A DNA stretch of 64,000 nucleotides from Olivibacter sitiensis DSM 17696. GTDB lineage: Bacteria > Bacteroidota > Bacteroidia > Sphingobacteriales > Sphingobacteriaceae. A program made the position numbers and the translations under genes. Below the pieces are notes generated by a model, which saw nothing but the letters and a program-made list of their open reading frames with translations, was not told the DNA's origin and made no database searches. Positions 36,180 to 46,127 of the stretch are shown piece by piece (within the stretch, counting starts at the first letter, position 1; each line of letters begins with the position of its first letter). The stretch lies in NCBI RefSeq assembly GCF_000427965.1, contig NZ_ATZA01000011.1, positions 1 through 64,000 on the forward strand, read 5' to 3'.

Positions 36180-37217
36180 TTAGATTGATGCACGTACTTT
36201 GAGTGAAAACGGCACTGCAACCTGTTGTGTCGAATTGGTGAGTATCAATTCGGCGGCCATTTTTCCAAGTTGCTCAAAATCTGTTGAGATCGTCGTGATG
36301 CCGTTAAGAATATATTTTTTCATGGGAGTCTCATTATAGGAGATAACCCCTACATCTTTTCCTACCTCCAGACCGAGGTCTATGACCCGGTCCAACAAGG
36401 CTATCAAATCATCTTCCATGAGATTAATATAGACCTCTCCTTGCTGTATCTCCTCCTCCGTTACATCGGCCACCAGCCAATGTTCAAAGGCATACTGCTG
36501 ACAAAAGCGGTAAAAACCTTTAATGATATCTTTAGGGTAATAGCTCTTATCCGGAAATATCAGTTTCAACGTATGGTACTTTCCGAGTAATGGAAGCGCC
36601 TCTTCCAGAGCGGTATAAATATCCTTTGAAAAATCTTCATAGACAGCGGCGTACTCATCGGATATAACTGGCAGAAGCTTATCCAATATCAATAACTTGG
36701 CCTTCGGTATATCCCTGAGAATTTCACCTACCTTATCTCCTCCACCATCAACAAAATGAGGAATAATCACATAATTGTCGTAATCACGCTTCCTGTTTTG
36801 CAGGATACGTTTGAAGAGTATGAAATCATTGTTATAGACATATAGGTCTACCAATGTATCTGGCCCCATTGCCTTAACAAAAGCATCATAAATAATTTTT
36901 TTATGCCCGCTCAACTTGTTAAAGAGCAATATAATGTGCCTTTTATCTCGCAAGTCGCCACTGGCAATATAATAGCCTTTGCCGGGGAAGGAGCCAACTA
37001 GCCCGTTCTTTTTCAAATAACGATAACTTTTCTCCACTGTGTCCCTGGAGATTTCAAACATATAGTTCACCTCGTTGATAGAGGGCAACAAATCGTCTTT
37101 CACCAATACCCCCTTTTTCAACAAGTCAATAATGGCATTGGCCAGTTGCAGGTATTTTGGTGTAGAAGACAATTCGTCTATCTGAATCTGCTCAAAAAAT
37201 AGATGGGACTTTGTCAT
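36180..37217 (-). CDS. GntR-family regulator with periplasmic-binding-like sensor domain
   Basis: About 345 residues. A winged-helix GntR domain lies at about 5-75 (YLQLANAIIDLLKKG, LLPSINEVNYMFEISRDTVEKSY). A LacI-type sugar-binding domain follows (about 85-345), with VGVISYNETPMKKYI and FEQLGKMAAELIL. Start at 37217 (MTKSHLFFEQ) is preferred because a decayed homologue at 57940-58130 begins at the same point and a promoter-like box lies just upstream. It probably senses a sugar released from the target glycan, perhaps rhamnose, and controls the flanking glycosidase genes. Confidence 0.88.
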   Translation of the reverse strand: MTKSHLFFEQIQIDELSSTPKYLQLANAIIDLLKKGVLVKDDLLPSINEVNYMFEISRDTVEKSYRYLKKNGLVGSFPGKGYYIASGDLRDKRHIILLFNKLSGHKKIIYDAFVKAMGPDTLVDLYVYNNDFILFKRILQNRKRDYDNYVIIPHFVDGGGDKVGEILRDIPKAKLLILDKLLPVISDEYAAVYEDFSKDIYTALEEALPLLGKYHTLKLIFPDKSYYPKDIIKGFYRFCQQYAFEHWLVADVTEEEIQQGEVYINLMEDDLIALLDRVIDLGLEVGKDVGVISYNETPMKKYILNGITTISTDFEQLGKMAAELILTNSTQQVAVPFSLKVRASI

Positions 37218-37244
37218 AATCGGTAAATAGCCTGTGCGAATCCA

Positions 37245-37252
37245 CAAATTTA
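37245..37252 (-). promoter_or_regulatory. Bacteroidota-type -7 box before the GntR gene
   Basis: TAAATTTG on the minus strand matches TAnnTTTG and sits in the 56-bp gap after the GH127 gene. It predicts a leader of about 20 bases before the ATG at 37217, so the regulator may have its own promoter. Confidence 0.4.
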
Positions 37253-37273
37253 CGTTTTACTGAATGAGATTCC

Positions 37274-39184
37274 CTAAAAGTTTTGATTTAACTGCTGGGG
37301 CTCTATCAATTGAGAAAACCAAACGGAATAAAACGGTAAACCTGGCGCATGACCGGCAGATGCATAGTCGCACAGTTCTACTTCTACGGGTTCGGCGCCC
37401 GTTTCCGTATAAGATTCCGGCAAGAATTTGGCCTTAAATTTCAGCCAAATACCGTCAGTATTAGTTTCTACCGGTTCTATTTGGATGGTGCCCTCTGCAA
37501 GGTGTACCGGAGCCAGCGCTACTCCAACGGGTGGCCCTATCAATCGACTATCCCGAGCCAACAATATCGGGCCTCGGAACAAGGCCAATTGCTTTTCTGC
37601 TCCCCCTCGCTCTTCCAATCTCGCAGACATATCCAACTGGACGGTAATTTCGTCGCCCGATTTCCATTTCCTCTTGATCTTTACATAGCCCTGGCTAGGG
37701 AGTTCATTTAATAAATCTCCATTCAATTTCACTTTACTATCCTTGCTCCACGAGGGTATGCGGACAGATAGCGTCATATCTTCTTCTTTTTTCAGTCCTA
37801 CACGTATAGCAATCTGCCCCGACAAGGGATAACTGGTCTTTTGGGTCAGCAATACCTCTTGTCCAATGGGACTTTTCAGCTGATAAACACCATCCATGAA
37901 CAGGTTTACCGACAGGCCATCCTGTGATGCCGTAGACACGTACGGTGGAACGGCAAAAAGGCCGCGGGGACCGCTGGCTTCGCAACAGTTTAGGCCCATG
38001 CCGCACTGCTCACTACCGGGAAGACGCTGGCCCTTCAGTGGCGTGTATTTTGTCCAAGTGGCTCCATCGGCAGTCATCGAGCCCAGCAAGGCATTGTAGT
38101 ACGCGTTTTCAACGGCATCGGCATACTTCGCCTCTCCGGTAAGCCTGAATAATTGCAAACTTAATTTTATCCAGGTCACCGTGACACAGGTTTCCTGGTA
38201 ATGAGCTATCATATTTGTCTGCAAGGCCTTGCCCCCAAACCACATCTCTGCCGCCGCGCCAGAACCTGCCAAATTGATTTCTGTGTCCAAGATGTTTTGC
38301 CAAGTGTCTTCAACAGCCCTCTTATACTCGGTTCTACCCGTCAACCTGTAGAGCTCCAAGAGCCCCTCGTAGCAAGACATCATCTCATAAGCCTTTTGCC
38401 CTTGCTCCCAGCTATACCAATATTTAGGCTTGGGAAAACGTTTTCCTACATCGATGGATGCCTTGCTTATAAGCTGCGGCCCTGTAGCTGTCTCCCATTG
38501 GGAGGCAATCTGCTCGGCAAAGTCCAGGTATTTTTTATTTGCTGTTCTTGCATACAATAAACATATCGGTTCCAATATGGAAGAAGCCGCCATACCTCGA
38601 TAGTTTCCTTTCGTGACTATAATACCATCTGTTTTTTTGAGGTCACTCATCAAGTTGTCTGCCGCCCGTGATGCTGCCTGCAAGCTCTTTTTGTCGCCGG
38701 TCAAGTCATAGTAGGCAATCAACCCAAGCAAACAGTATTTCCGTCCCCATATATCCCATTGTTCCAACAAATGGTCTGGGGCATAGTTGCCGATATAACC
38801 GTCTTCCGTTTGCGTAGCCATCAAGTCTTTTGCGGCCTTATCGATGACCTTTTTGAGCGCCTCGCTGGGACGATACTCATAGGCCTGCACGGCAGACGTA
38901 AACCATTTGCCCCAGAATTCCGATTGCCACATGTGATCTTCCGTCCTGTTTTCCTTTCTGAACACCGCAATCAGCCGATCCACATCCTGGGCCAGGATAC
39001 GGTGCTGGTAGGACGCCATCAGCCTTTGCCCTATTTCTCCGTTAATTTCCAATTGGCTCGTTCCGGAAATAAAGTCTCCGACATGCCCTTTCTGCCTTGC
39101 AAAAGAGATGGCGCTACAGCAGCATAACACGCAAAAGGCTAAAAACCTACCGTATTTATTACATTTGAAAGCGATATAGATCAT
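37274..39184 (-). CDS. GH127-type beta-L-arabinofuranosidase-like protein (DUF1680)
   Basis: A 636-residue secreted protein with signal peptide (FLAFCVLCCCSAISFA). The (alpha/alpha)6-barrel is seen in QTEDGYIGNYAPDH, MMSCYEGLLELYRLTGRTEY and YADAVENAYYNALLGS. The Cys pair in GLNCCEASGPRGL together with the Cys of YQETCVTVTW fits the zinc-bound catalytic cysteine site of GH127. A C-terminal beta-sandwich has TLSVRIPSWSKDSKVKLNG. Members act on beta-L-arabinofuranosides; the close GH137/146 and DUF1680 proteins vary, so the exact linkage is uncertain. It lies 23 bp after the FAD protein gene in one operon. Confidence 0.85.
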   Translation of the reverse strand: MIYIAFKCNKYGRFLAFCVLCCCSAISFARQKGHVGDFISGTSQLEINGEIGQRLMASYQHRILAQDVDRLIAVFRKENRTEDHMWQSEFWGKWFTSAVQAYEYRPSEALKKVIDKAAKDLMATQTEDGYIGNYAPDHLLEQWDIWGRKYCLLGLIAYYDLTGDKKSLQAASRAADNLMSDLKKTDGIIVTKGNYRGMAASSILEPICLLYARTANKKYLDFAEQIASQWETATGPQLISKASIDVGKRFPKPKYWYSWEQGQKAYEMMSCYEGLLELYRLTGRTEYKRAVEDTWQNILDTEINLAGSGAAAEMWFGGKALQTNMIAHYQETCVTVTWIKLSLQLFRLTGEAKYADAVENAYYNALLGSMTADGATWTKYTPLKGQRLPGSEQCGMGLNCCEASGPRGLFAVPPYVSTASQDGLSVNLFMDGVYQLKSPIGQEVLLTQKTSYPLSGQIAIRVGLKKEEDMTLSVRIPSWSKDSKVKLNGDLLNELPSQGYVKIKRKWKSGDEITVQLDMSARLEERGGAEKQLALFRGPILLARDSRLIGPPVGVALAPVHLAEGTIQIEPVETNTDGIWLKFKAKFLPESYTETGAEPVEVELCDYASAGHAPGLPFYSVWFSQLIEPQQLNQNF

Positions 39185-39207
39185 GATTGTTAGTGGTTAT
39201 GATGACA

Positions 39208-40854
39208 TCAATTTATTGTTTCAGGAAGATGCAGCACCGCCTTTTCTTCCAGCAATATTTTTTGGAGCTGGACATATGGAACATCTTGGACTGGCTTCTT
39301 CCCGTCTATGGCGAGGCTTGCCGCCACCGCGCTGGCTTGTCCCAATGCCATGAAGGTAAATTCTATCCGGATGGCGCCATATGCCACATGGCTGGAAGAG
39401 GGACAGCTTGCCGTAATCAAATTGGTGCATTCGGAAGATTTTGGCACTATGGCCTCATAAGGAATGCCAAAAGGCCGCCACCAATCGCCACCAAAGACGA
39501 AACCTTCGTTGTATGCATAGCCATCTTTGACTATTCGCCGTACACTGTGCAGATCGGGCGGCCAAAAGGCCATGGCAACGGGATGCGGCAATAGTGCAGG
39601 TTCCAGCTGCCGGATATGATGTTCTGTGATCACAAAATCTGACACCATTCGCCGGCCGTCCCTGACATAAAACTGCCTCGGCCAGCCGCCGTTATCCAAG
39701 AACTCATCCTTGGCCAGTCCCCAGCTTGCCCATTCCTTTTGCAAGGCGCCATCCAGCTGCCCCACTTCCCGATCGTTTGCCAGAAAATAAAACAGACCTT
39801 GTGTGAAATTCCGATGGTAACGTAAAATGGAATCCCTCAAGGCATATCCTCCTTCGGGATAGCCCCTATTCATGCCATAGAGATTATGCGACAAGTCATG
39901 CCAAGCTCCCAAATCGGTCTTGCCATTGGGGATAGAAACTTGTGGAACATATAACTTTCCCCCAGCTCTTAAATACCTCAAATAGATCTCATAATCATTT
40001 CTGTCATAACTTTCAGGTTTGGAAAATGCTATTTGGTTTTCTTTGTCCTTCGTGAGGCACATCCTGAAACAATAGGCCTGAATATAGTTGTCCCCGTCGC
40101 CAGGTGTTCCCAATTCATCTGCCACTATGGTAGAAATAAGGCCACTATGTGGATCATTTGGCACTTTGTAAGGATCTACCTTGACCGCAAACTGTGCATG
40201 GGTGGTTTCTCCCCTGATGCCGTTATTGGTTTCTCCATATTGGCTATTGCTTTCACGGCCAACCGCCGTACTGACGCCGGCGTGGAAAAGCAAATCGCCC
40301 TCTATACTGGCATCTATGAACACTTTTGAGACAAACGATTGACCATCGTCCAAGTGTATTCGTTTTATTCTATTGCCCGCTTTTTCCACGCCTCGCTTTT
40401 CCTTAAGCCGCGCACCATAGAAAACCGCTATCGGATATTCTGCCACCCATTGATCAATTACCTGTTGCGCAATATGTGGTTCGAACCTCCACAGGTCAAA
40501 CCGTTTGGCTTTTTTGGAAACCATGTCTTCAAATTCATGCGCTCTGCCATAGGTCTTCGCTATCCGGCGGTAAAACTCCAGAGCAAGCCCCCCCACAGCC
40601 AAGCTATTTTGAAACTCGGCATGATTGTCTATGTCGGTACCGCCAAGCCCCTCTATGTTCATCCCCCCCAAGTGTTGAGATGGTTCTAACAAGGCGACCT
40701 GCTTCCCTAGCTTCGCTGCCTGGATGGCAGCAATGAAACCAGCAGAACCGCCTCCGTAGATGACGATATCATAAGACTTTTTGGGCACAGCGTAACCGCC
40801 AGTCCCAAAAAGCCCTACGGCAACAAACAAGAAAATAAGTTGGCGCCAGATCAT
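39208..40854 (-). CDS. FAD-dependent oxidoreductase, exported
   Basis: About 548 residues of the PF12831 (FAD_oxidored) type. After a signal peptide (IFLFVAVGLFGTGGYA) the Rossmann motif IVIYGGGSAGFIAAIQAAKLGK and LLEPSQHLGGMNIEG bind FAD. Start at 40854 (MIWRQL) is 13 bp past the SusD stop; an earlier Met at 40881 would overlap SusD. Proteins of this kind are frequent in plant-glycan utilisation loci, where their substrate is not established; an oxidised or dehydrated sugar is one idea (inference). Confidence 0.85.
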   Translation of the reverse strand: MIWRQLIFLFVAVGLFGTGGYAVPKKSYDIVIYGGGSAGFIAAIQAAKLGKQVALLEPSQHLGGMNIEGLGGTDIDNHAEFQNSLAVGGLALEFYRRIAKTYGRAHEFEDMVSKKAKRFDLWRFEPHIAQQVIDQWVAEYPIAVFYGARLKEKRGVEKAGNRIKRIHLDDGQSFVSKVFIDASIEGDLLFHAGVSTAVGRESNSQYGETNNGIRGETTHAQFAVKVDPYKVPNDPHSGLISTIVADELGTPGDGDNYIQAYCFRMCLTKDKENQIAFSKPESYDRNDYEIYLRYLRAGGKLYVPQVSIPNGKTDLGAWHDLSHNLYGMNRGYPEGGYALRDSILRYHRNFTQGLFYFLANDREVGQLDGALQKEWASWGLAKDEFLDNGGWPRQFYVRDGRRMVSDFVITEHHIRQLEPALLPHPVAMAFWPPDLHSVRRIVKDGYAYNEGFVFGGDWWRPFGIPYEAIVPKSSECTNLITASCPSSSHVAYGAIRIEFTFMALGQASAVAASLAIDGKKPVQDVPYVQLQKILLEEKAVLHLPETIN

Positions 40855-40867
40855 GGCATTGCTTTTT

Positions 40868-42355
40868 TTAATAACCTTCATTTTGAACTAATGATTCATT
40901 TATGTCCATTTCTCTTTGCGGTATAGGAAAACGAACGTTGATATTGCTGATTGCCGCATTTCTGGAGAAGCTATTTTCATTTTTCACCGCCTCCACCAGC
41001 TGCCCTGTCCTAACCAAATCGAACCACCTATTGCCTTCAAAACAAAGCTCCTTACGTCTCTCCGACAACACTGCTTCCTTGAACTGCTGTTTGCTTAAGC
41101 CAGCCAATGAGGTCAATTGTGCCCTATTGCGCACGCGGTTGATGGCCCAGTAAGCCTCCGCAGTGGGACCATTGTTTGCTTCATTTAACGCTTCGGCATA
41201 GATTAACAATATATCGGAATAGCGCAATACAGGGAAGCTCTTGCCACCGGCACCGCCTACTGTGGATGTCAGGTCTGCCAGTTTCCAAAAGGACACGGCC
41301 AGTGCAGGGTCGGTATTATCTGCCGACAGCTGCACGAGCGCCCCACTGGAGGGATTGGTGTAGGAGGTCAGAAAAGTGACCGCTTTTCTACTGTCGGTGT
41401 CCCCATAGCTGTCAAACAGGTCTTTGCTTACCCGCAATATGCCACTTCCGGTACCAGGAACGATAGGTGCTCCTCTCGGTGCATAGCCAGTAGTAAAATT
41501 ATTGCCAGAAAGATTGGTTATATAAAGTACCTCAAACAAGGATTCTTTGCCGCAGCGATTCTGCAAGCTAAAGACTTGAGCGTAGTCATCCCAAAGATCA
41601 TATATCCCCATATCAATAAGCGTCTTGGCCTGACTGGCAGCCTCTTGCCAATAAGGCGATGCCCCATCCGTGCCTGCCCTCGTGAGGTACACTTTGGCCA
41701 GTAAACCTCTTGCAGCCCCTTTAGTTGCCCTACCAATATCTGTGCCCGTGTACTGTGTAGGCAACGTGTTTATAGCTTCCTGCAAATCGGCTATGATCAC
41801 GTCATACACTGCATCTACACTGGAACGGGGCAAAGCTACGTTCTCCAAGGAGGTTACCTCATTCAGTTCGATCGGCACACCGCCATAAAATCGTACCAGA
41901 TTAAAATAATGCAGTGCGCGCAGAAATCGAGCCTCGCCCAAAAACTGATTCTTCAGGGTCTCGTCCATTGCAATTGGCGAAACCCGATTCAACACCACGT
42001 TTGACCTTTGAATGCCTGTATAGGAGCTAGCCCATATACTGCCAATAAAGGTATTGACGGAGGTAATGTTATAATTCCACAGGGCCACGCGGTCTGCATT
42101 TCCCGTGAGAAAAGGGATGCCGTCGTCCGCGGCTACTACGTTGGGTACATTGATGACCTCATCGCGATAGAGATCCCTGATGAGGCCGTATAAAGCAATT
42201 GTGGCAGCATTGGCATCATCCGCATTTTTGTAATATGAATTGACTGATTGTGCGTCCAAGCGATCCAAATCCAGGTTTGGCACACAGGAGGTGACCATTA
42301 TCACCCCCAATAAATAGGCAAAATATCTTGTTATTACCGTTCTCATTTCTTTCAT
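40868..42355 (-). CDS. SusD/RagB-family outer-membrane lipoprotein
   Basis: A 495-residue lipoprotein with signal peptide and lipobox (GVIMVTSCVPNLDLDR). SusD features are FLGEARFLRALHYFNLVRFYGG, VLRYSDILLIYAEALNEAN and SERRKELCFEGNRWFDLVRTG, ending in INESLVQNEGY. It follows the SusC C-terminal frame after 8 bp. The gene looks intact although its SusC partner is split, so uptake may be lost while glycan binding remains. Confidence 0.95.
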   Translation of the reverse strand: MKEMRTVITRYFAYLLGVIMVTSCVPNLDLDRLDAQSVNSYYKNADDANAATIALYGLIRDLYRDEVINVPNVVAADDGIPFLTGNADRVALWNYNITSVNTFIGSIWASSYTGIQRSNVVLNRVSPIAMDETLKNQFLGEARFLRALHYFNLVRFYGGVPIELNEVTSLENVALPRSSVDAVYDVIIADLQEAINTLPTQYTGTDIGRATKGAARGLLAKVYLTRAGTDGASPYWQEAASQAKTLIDMGIYDLWDDYAQVFSLQNRCGKESLFEVLYITNLSGNNFTTGYAPRGAPIVPGTGSGILRVSKDLFDSYGDTDSRKAVTFLTSYTNPSSGALVQLSADNTDPALAVSFWKLADLTSTVGGAGGKSFPVLRYSDILLIYAEALNEANNGPTAEAYWAINRVRNRAQLTSLAGLSKQQFKEAVLSERRKELCFEGNRWFDLVRTGQLVEAVKNENSFSRNAAISNINVRFPIPQREMDINESLVQNEGY

Positions 42356-42363
42356 GTCTAAAT

Positions 42364-44205
42364 TTATAACCCAATATTCACTCCCAATAAGAATGTCTTG
42401 GCCGCAGGATATCCACCATAGTCCATCCCTTGGCTGATAGATGACGTTCCGAAACGACTAACTTCCGGGTCATAGCCCTTGTAATTGGTGATGGTCATCA
42501 AGTTTTGCGAGGAGATGTAGACCTTGACGTTTCTTCCCCCTATCCTGTCCACAAATGCCCTTGGCAAATTGTAGGACAGTGACACATTCTTCAGCCGTAC
42601 ATAAGAACCGTCCTCTATATGAAAGGAGGAAAGGATTCGCTGTCCCCCCTGTGAGTTGGCTCTGGGGATCTCGTTGGATGGATTTGACGGAGTCCATCTA
42701 TTGAGCACATCTTTTGATTGGTTGTTATTGCCATTCAGGTTGTACAGATCAAACCGGCCATAGTTCAGGATATCATTGCCGAAACTACCCTGAAGGAACA
42801 AATTAAGTTCCAATCCTTTATAGGAAAATGTATTGTTGAACCCGGCAAAATAATTTGGGTATCCGTTGCCTATAATAGTTCGGTCGTTGTCATTGATTAC
42901 GCCATTGCCATCCAAATCCTTGTATTTGACATCTCCTGGCTTGGCATTTGGCTGTGCAGAAGCGGCCACTTCCTCTTCAGTCTGAAAAATGCCCTCGAAC
43001 ACACGTCCGTAGAAATTGCCCAATGGCTCGCCCACCTTCATCAAAATGGTATTGAAGACCTGAAGGTGCGATACGCCCGAACCGGTTAAAAACTCCGGTC
43101 TTCCGTCCAGTCTCAACACCTTATTTTTGTTGAAAGAGATATTAAAATCTGCATTCCACTGCAGGGATTCCTTATTACCCAGGTTTGTGGACAAGGTGAG
43201 TTCGACCCCTTTGTTTTGCACTTCTCCAATATTGCTAAGGGAAGAACTGTAGCCCGTAGTTTGGGGAACATTTACGGAAAACAAAAGGTCTGCCGTATTT
43301 TTCACGTAGTAATCTGCCGTAAAACGCAGTTTGTCGTTGGCAAAACTTAGATCGGCACCTATATCCAATTGCTTGTTACTTTCCCAACCGAGGTCTAGGT
43401 TGCTGATAATGTTGGGTACACCACCAATTCTCAAGCTTGGATTTGCCCCTCCCAGTATTGCCGTACTTCTGACAATGGTGGCCAAATAAGCGTAGTCGCT
43501 TATTGCCTGATTGCCTGTCAAGCCATAGCTTACGCGCAACTTGGCATCGTTAATCCAAGAAATTGCGCCTTTAAAGAACGGCTCGTTAGACAAACGCCAG
43601 GCGAAAGCACCGGATGGGAAAAATCCGTATTTGTTGTTCGGTCCAAATCTGGAGGAGCCGTCGCTCCTAGCGGTCAAGGTCAACAGGTAACGGCTATCAT
43701 AACTGTAATTGACCCTGGCCAGATATGAAATCAGGGACCATTCTACGGCTCCCGATGTGGGAGGAATCAACGTGGCGCCTGTACCGAGGTTATTAAACAG
43801 CGCAAAATCATTGTTGAAATTGGATGCCGAGGCACCAAAATCCTCATTATGATAGGCCTGTGCCGTATATCCGATAAGTGCCGTAAGATCGTGCTTATCG
43901 GCAAAGAGATGCCTATAGGTTAGCGTGTTTTCATTGAGCCAATTGACATTTTGCGAAGATGATATGCTGGCTGTACCGTTGGAATTAGCTCCAAGTGCAA
44001 TCAAACGGGTGGCGTAGTAATTCGACTTGGCATTCAACAAATCGGCGCCAAAGGTTGATCTCAACACCAGATCGTCCCAGAATTTAACCTCGGCATATGC
44101 ATTGGTCAACACGCGGATGGTCCTATAGTTATCGGTCACTTCCTTTGCAATCCCCAAGGGATTATCCACTAAATTACCATTCAACCCAAAATGTTCATTA
44201 GACAT
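42364..44205 (-). pseudogene. SusC-family transporter, C-terminal part of a split gene
   Basis: The frame encodes 613 residues of SusC barrel (NNLVDNPLG region onward, EVTDNYRTIRVL, LTLTARSDGSSRFG, to TFLLGVNIGL at the end). It lacks signal peptide, STN and plug domains, which are encoded by the frame at 44345-45967. Between them are about 139 bp of AT-rich, palindromic DNA with stop codons. Protein continuity across the gap (NPDYSL, then FGLNGNLVDNP) is typical of one SusC, so the gene was interrupted. The Met at 44205 is inside the inserted or junction sequence. Confidence 0.85.
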
Positions 44206-44344
44206 AATTCAACTTAAAAAACATAATTATTCTATATGAATATTCAATTTAAATAACTGATAATTAGTTCTTTAACTAATATGTTTTCTAATGACATTCA
44301 TTAGAAAACGAACAATAAACAATTCAGATAATCAAAGAGTTAAC
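44206..44344. repeat. AT-rich palindromic insertion splitting susC
   Basis: A 139-bp stretch with a perfect 12-bp stem and 3-base loop (GTTTTCTAATGA 44283-44294 with its complement 44298-44309) and a 7-bp stem (ATTAGTT 44263-44269 with AACTAAT 44274-44280). It carries stops in the susC frame and its length is not a multiple of three. It has the size and structure of a MITE-like element, but clear terminal repeats or a target duplication could not be fixed by eye. Confidence 0.5.
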
Positions 44345-45967
44345 TTATAATGAATAATCTGGGTTCAACGAACTTACATCTCGATAATACACTCCGTTAG
44401 CATCGTATATCGGGAAAACAGGTGCAAAATTCAATGCGGCATTTGTGACCCCGCCACTTGCACCTCCTTCCGTCTCGGTTCTGGAGTTGTTTGAATTGGT
44501 ATGTGCCCCTTGCATGGATATACCCACCTTCAACCACGATTTTACTTCACGGTCCACGTTTGCCCTCATGGCATATCTTTTGAATTCGGAATCAACAATG
44601 ATACCTTGTTGCCCATAATATCCCCCGGAAAGCGAATATTGGGTCTTACTATCGCCACCGTTAAAGTTGAGCTGATAGTTTTGTATCGGAGCATTTTGGA
44701 AAACCACATCTTGCCAATCCGTTCCCTCTCCCAGTTGCGACGGCAATGGCCTGTCTGCCGACGAACCATCGAAATAGGCCTGTCCACCGCCATTTATTCG
44801 CGCTTCATTGATAAATTCAGCATACTCACGCGCATTCAATAGTGGGATTTTGTGCCGCAAGGACTGAATACCATAATAGGCTTCCAGATTCATATTGGAT
44901 TGCCCTTTTGTACCCCGTTTTGTGGTAACAAGCACTACGCCATTGCTTCCCCTAGATCCGTATATAGCCGTTGCAGAGGCATCTTTCAAGATCTCAATAG
45001 ATTCGATATCTGCCGGATTGATGGAGTTCAGGTCTCCGGTAGGAAATCCATCAATGACATACAATGGGTCATTCGAAGCATTGATAGATCCTGTTCCACG
45101 GATACGAACGGAGGTGCTGCCTCCTGGTCGGGCAGAATTGGTCGTTACTTGTACACCCGCAATCCTACCCTGCAATGCCCTGTCCAAGGCCACAATGGGC
45201 ATGGACTTGATATCTTCTTCTTTTACCGTAGAGACGGCACCCGTAATATCCCTTTTCTTGACGGTGCCATATCCTACTACCACTACCTCTTCCAGGTTGT
45301 CCATGCCTGGCTCCATCAAGATGTCCAATGTGGCTGATTCGGTTCCCAGCTGAATCACCTTTTCAAGGTAACCCAGGCTTTTGAATACCAGGGAAGAATT
45401 GGGTAAGACTTTTATCGAGAAATTACCAGTACCATCTGTCGATGTTCCTTTATTGGTTCCTTTTACCAGTACGGAAACACCGGCCAGCGCTCCAGATGAG
45501 GCATGTACCACACCATTGATAGTGATCAACTCTTGCGCCGTTTGCTGCGCCGGGATGGAACTGATTTCCTTTCTTTTTATAGCGATGATCTTGCCCTGTA
45601 TTTCATACGCCAATGGCAGGGAACCAAACAGTTCGTCCAAGACCTGCACTAGGGTATATTTTTCGACATGGATGGAAATGGGCTTAACGGACTGGACGTC
45701 CTGTTTCTTGTAAAAAAAGCCATACCCGCTTTGCTTTTCTATATCATGGAGTATTTTTTCGATGGTCGCATTGTTTTCCGAAAGTGAAATCCCCTGTGCA
45801 CGCGCATATACATCACAAAAAGCAAAAGTGAGCGTAAATAACATCACGATGACGTTCAAAGACAGATATTTTCCTTTGAAAACGGAATCTCCGTTGTGAT
45901 GAAAAATGGAATGATTAAAAGTCCGACTCAAAAAAAATTTTAAGCGTACAAATTGATTTAAATACAT
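44345..45967 (-). pseudogene. SusC-family transporter, N-terminal part of a split gene
   Basis: The frame encodes 540 residues: a long N-terminus with signal segment (LNVIVMLFTLTFAFCDVYA, about 35-53), an STN domain (about 58-125), a carboxypeptidase-regulatory-like domain (about 145-220), and the plug with EVVVVGYGTVKKRDITGAV, DPLYVIDGFPTGD and ILKDASATAIYGSRGSNGV. It ends in YRDVSSLNPDYSL at a stop codon just inside the AT-rich insertion, early in the barrel. Alone it could not form a channel. The STN domain would have signalled to the FecR upstream at 46128-47300. Confidence 0.85.
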
Positions 45968-46127
45968 AATTTGGTTTTACTTAGTTTTATATCATAAAGT
46001 TGAATTGGTTTAAACGCAGACCATAAGATGGAAAATTGCCTCCTACGGTCAATGAAATATATTCATCCCTCAATGTTGTCCTCCTTTTTGAAGTTTATAC
46101 TGTTTTAAGTTTATCCTATTTTGTTTA

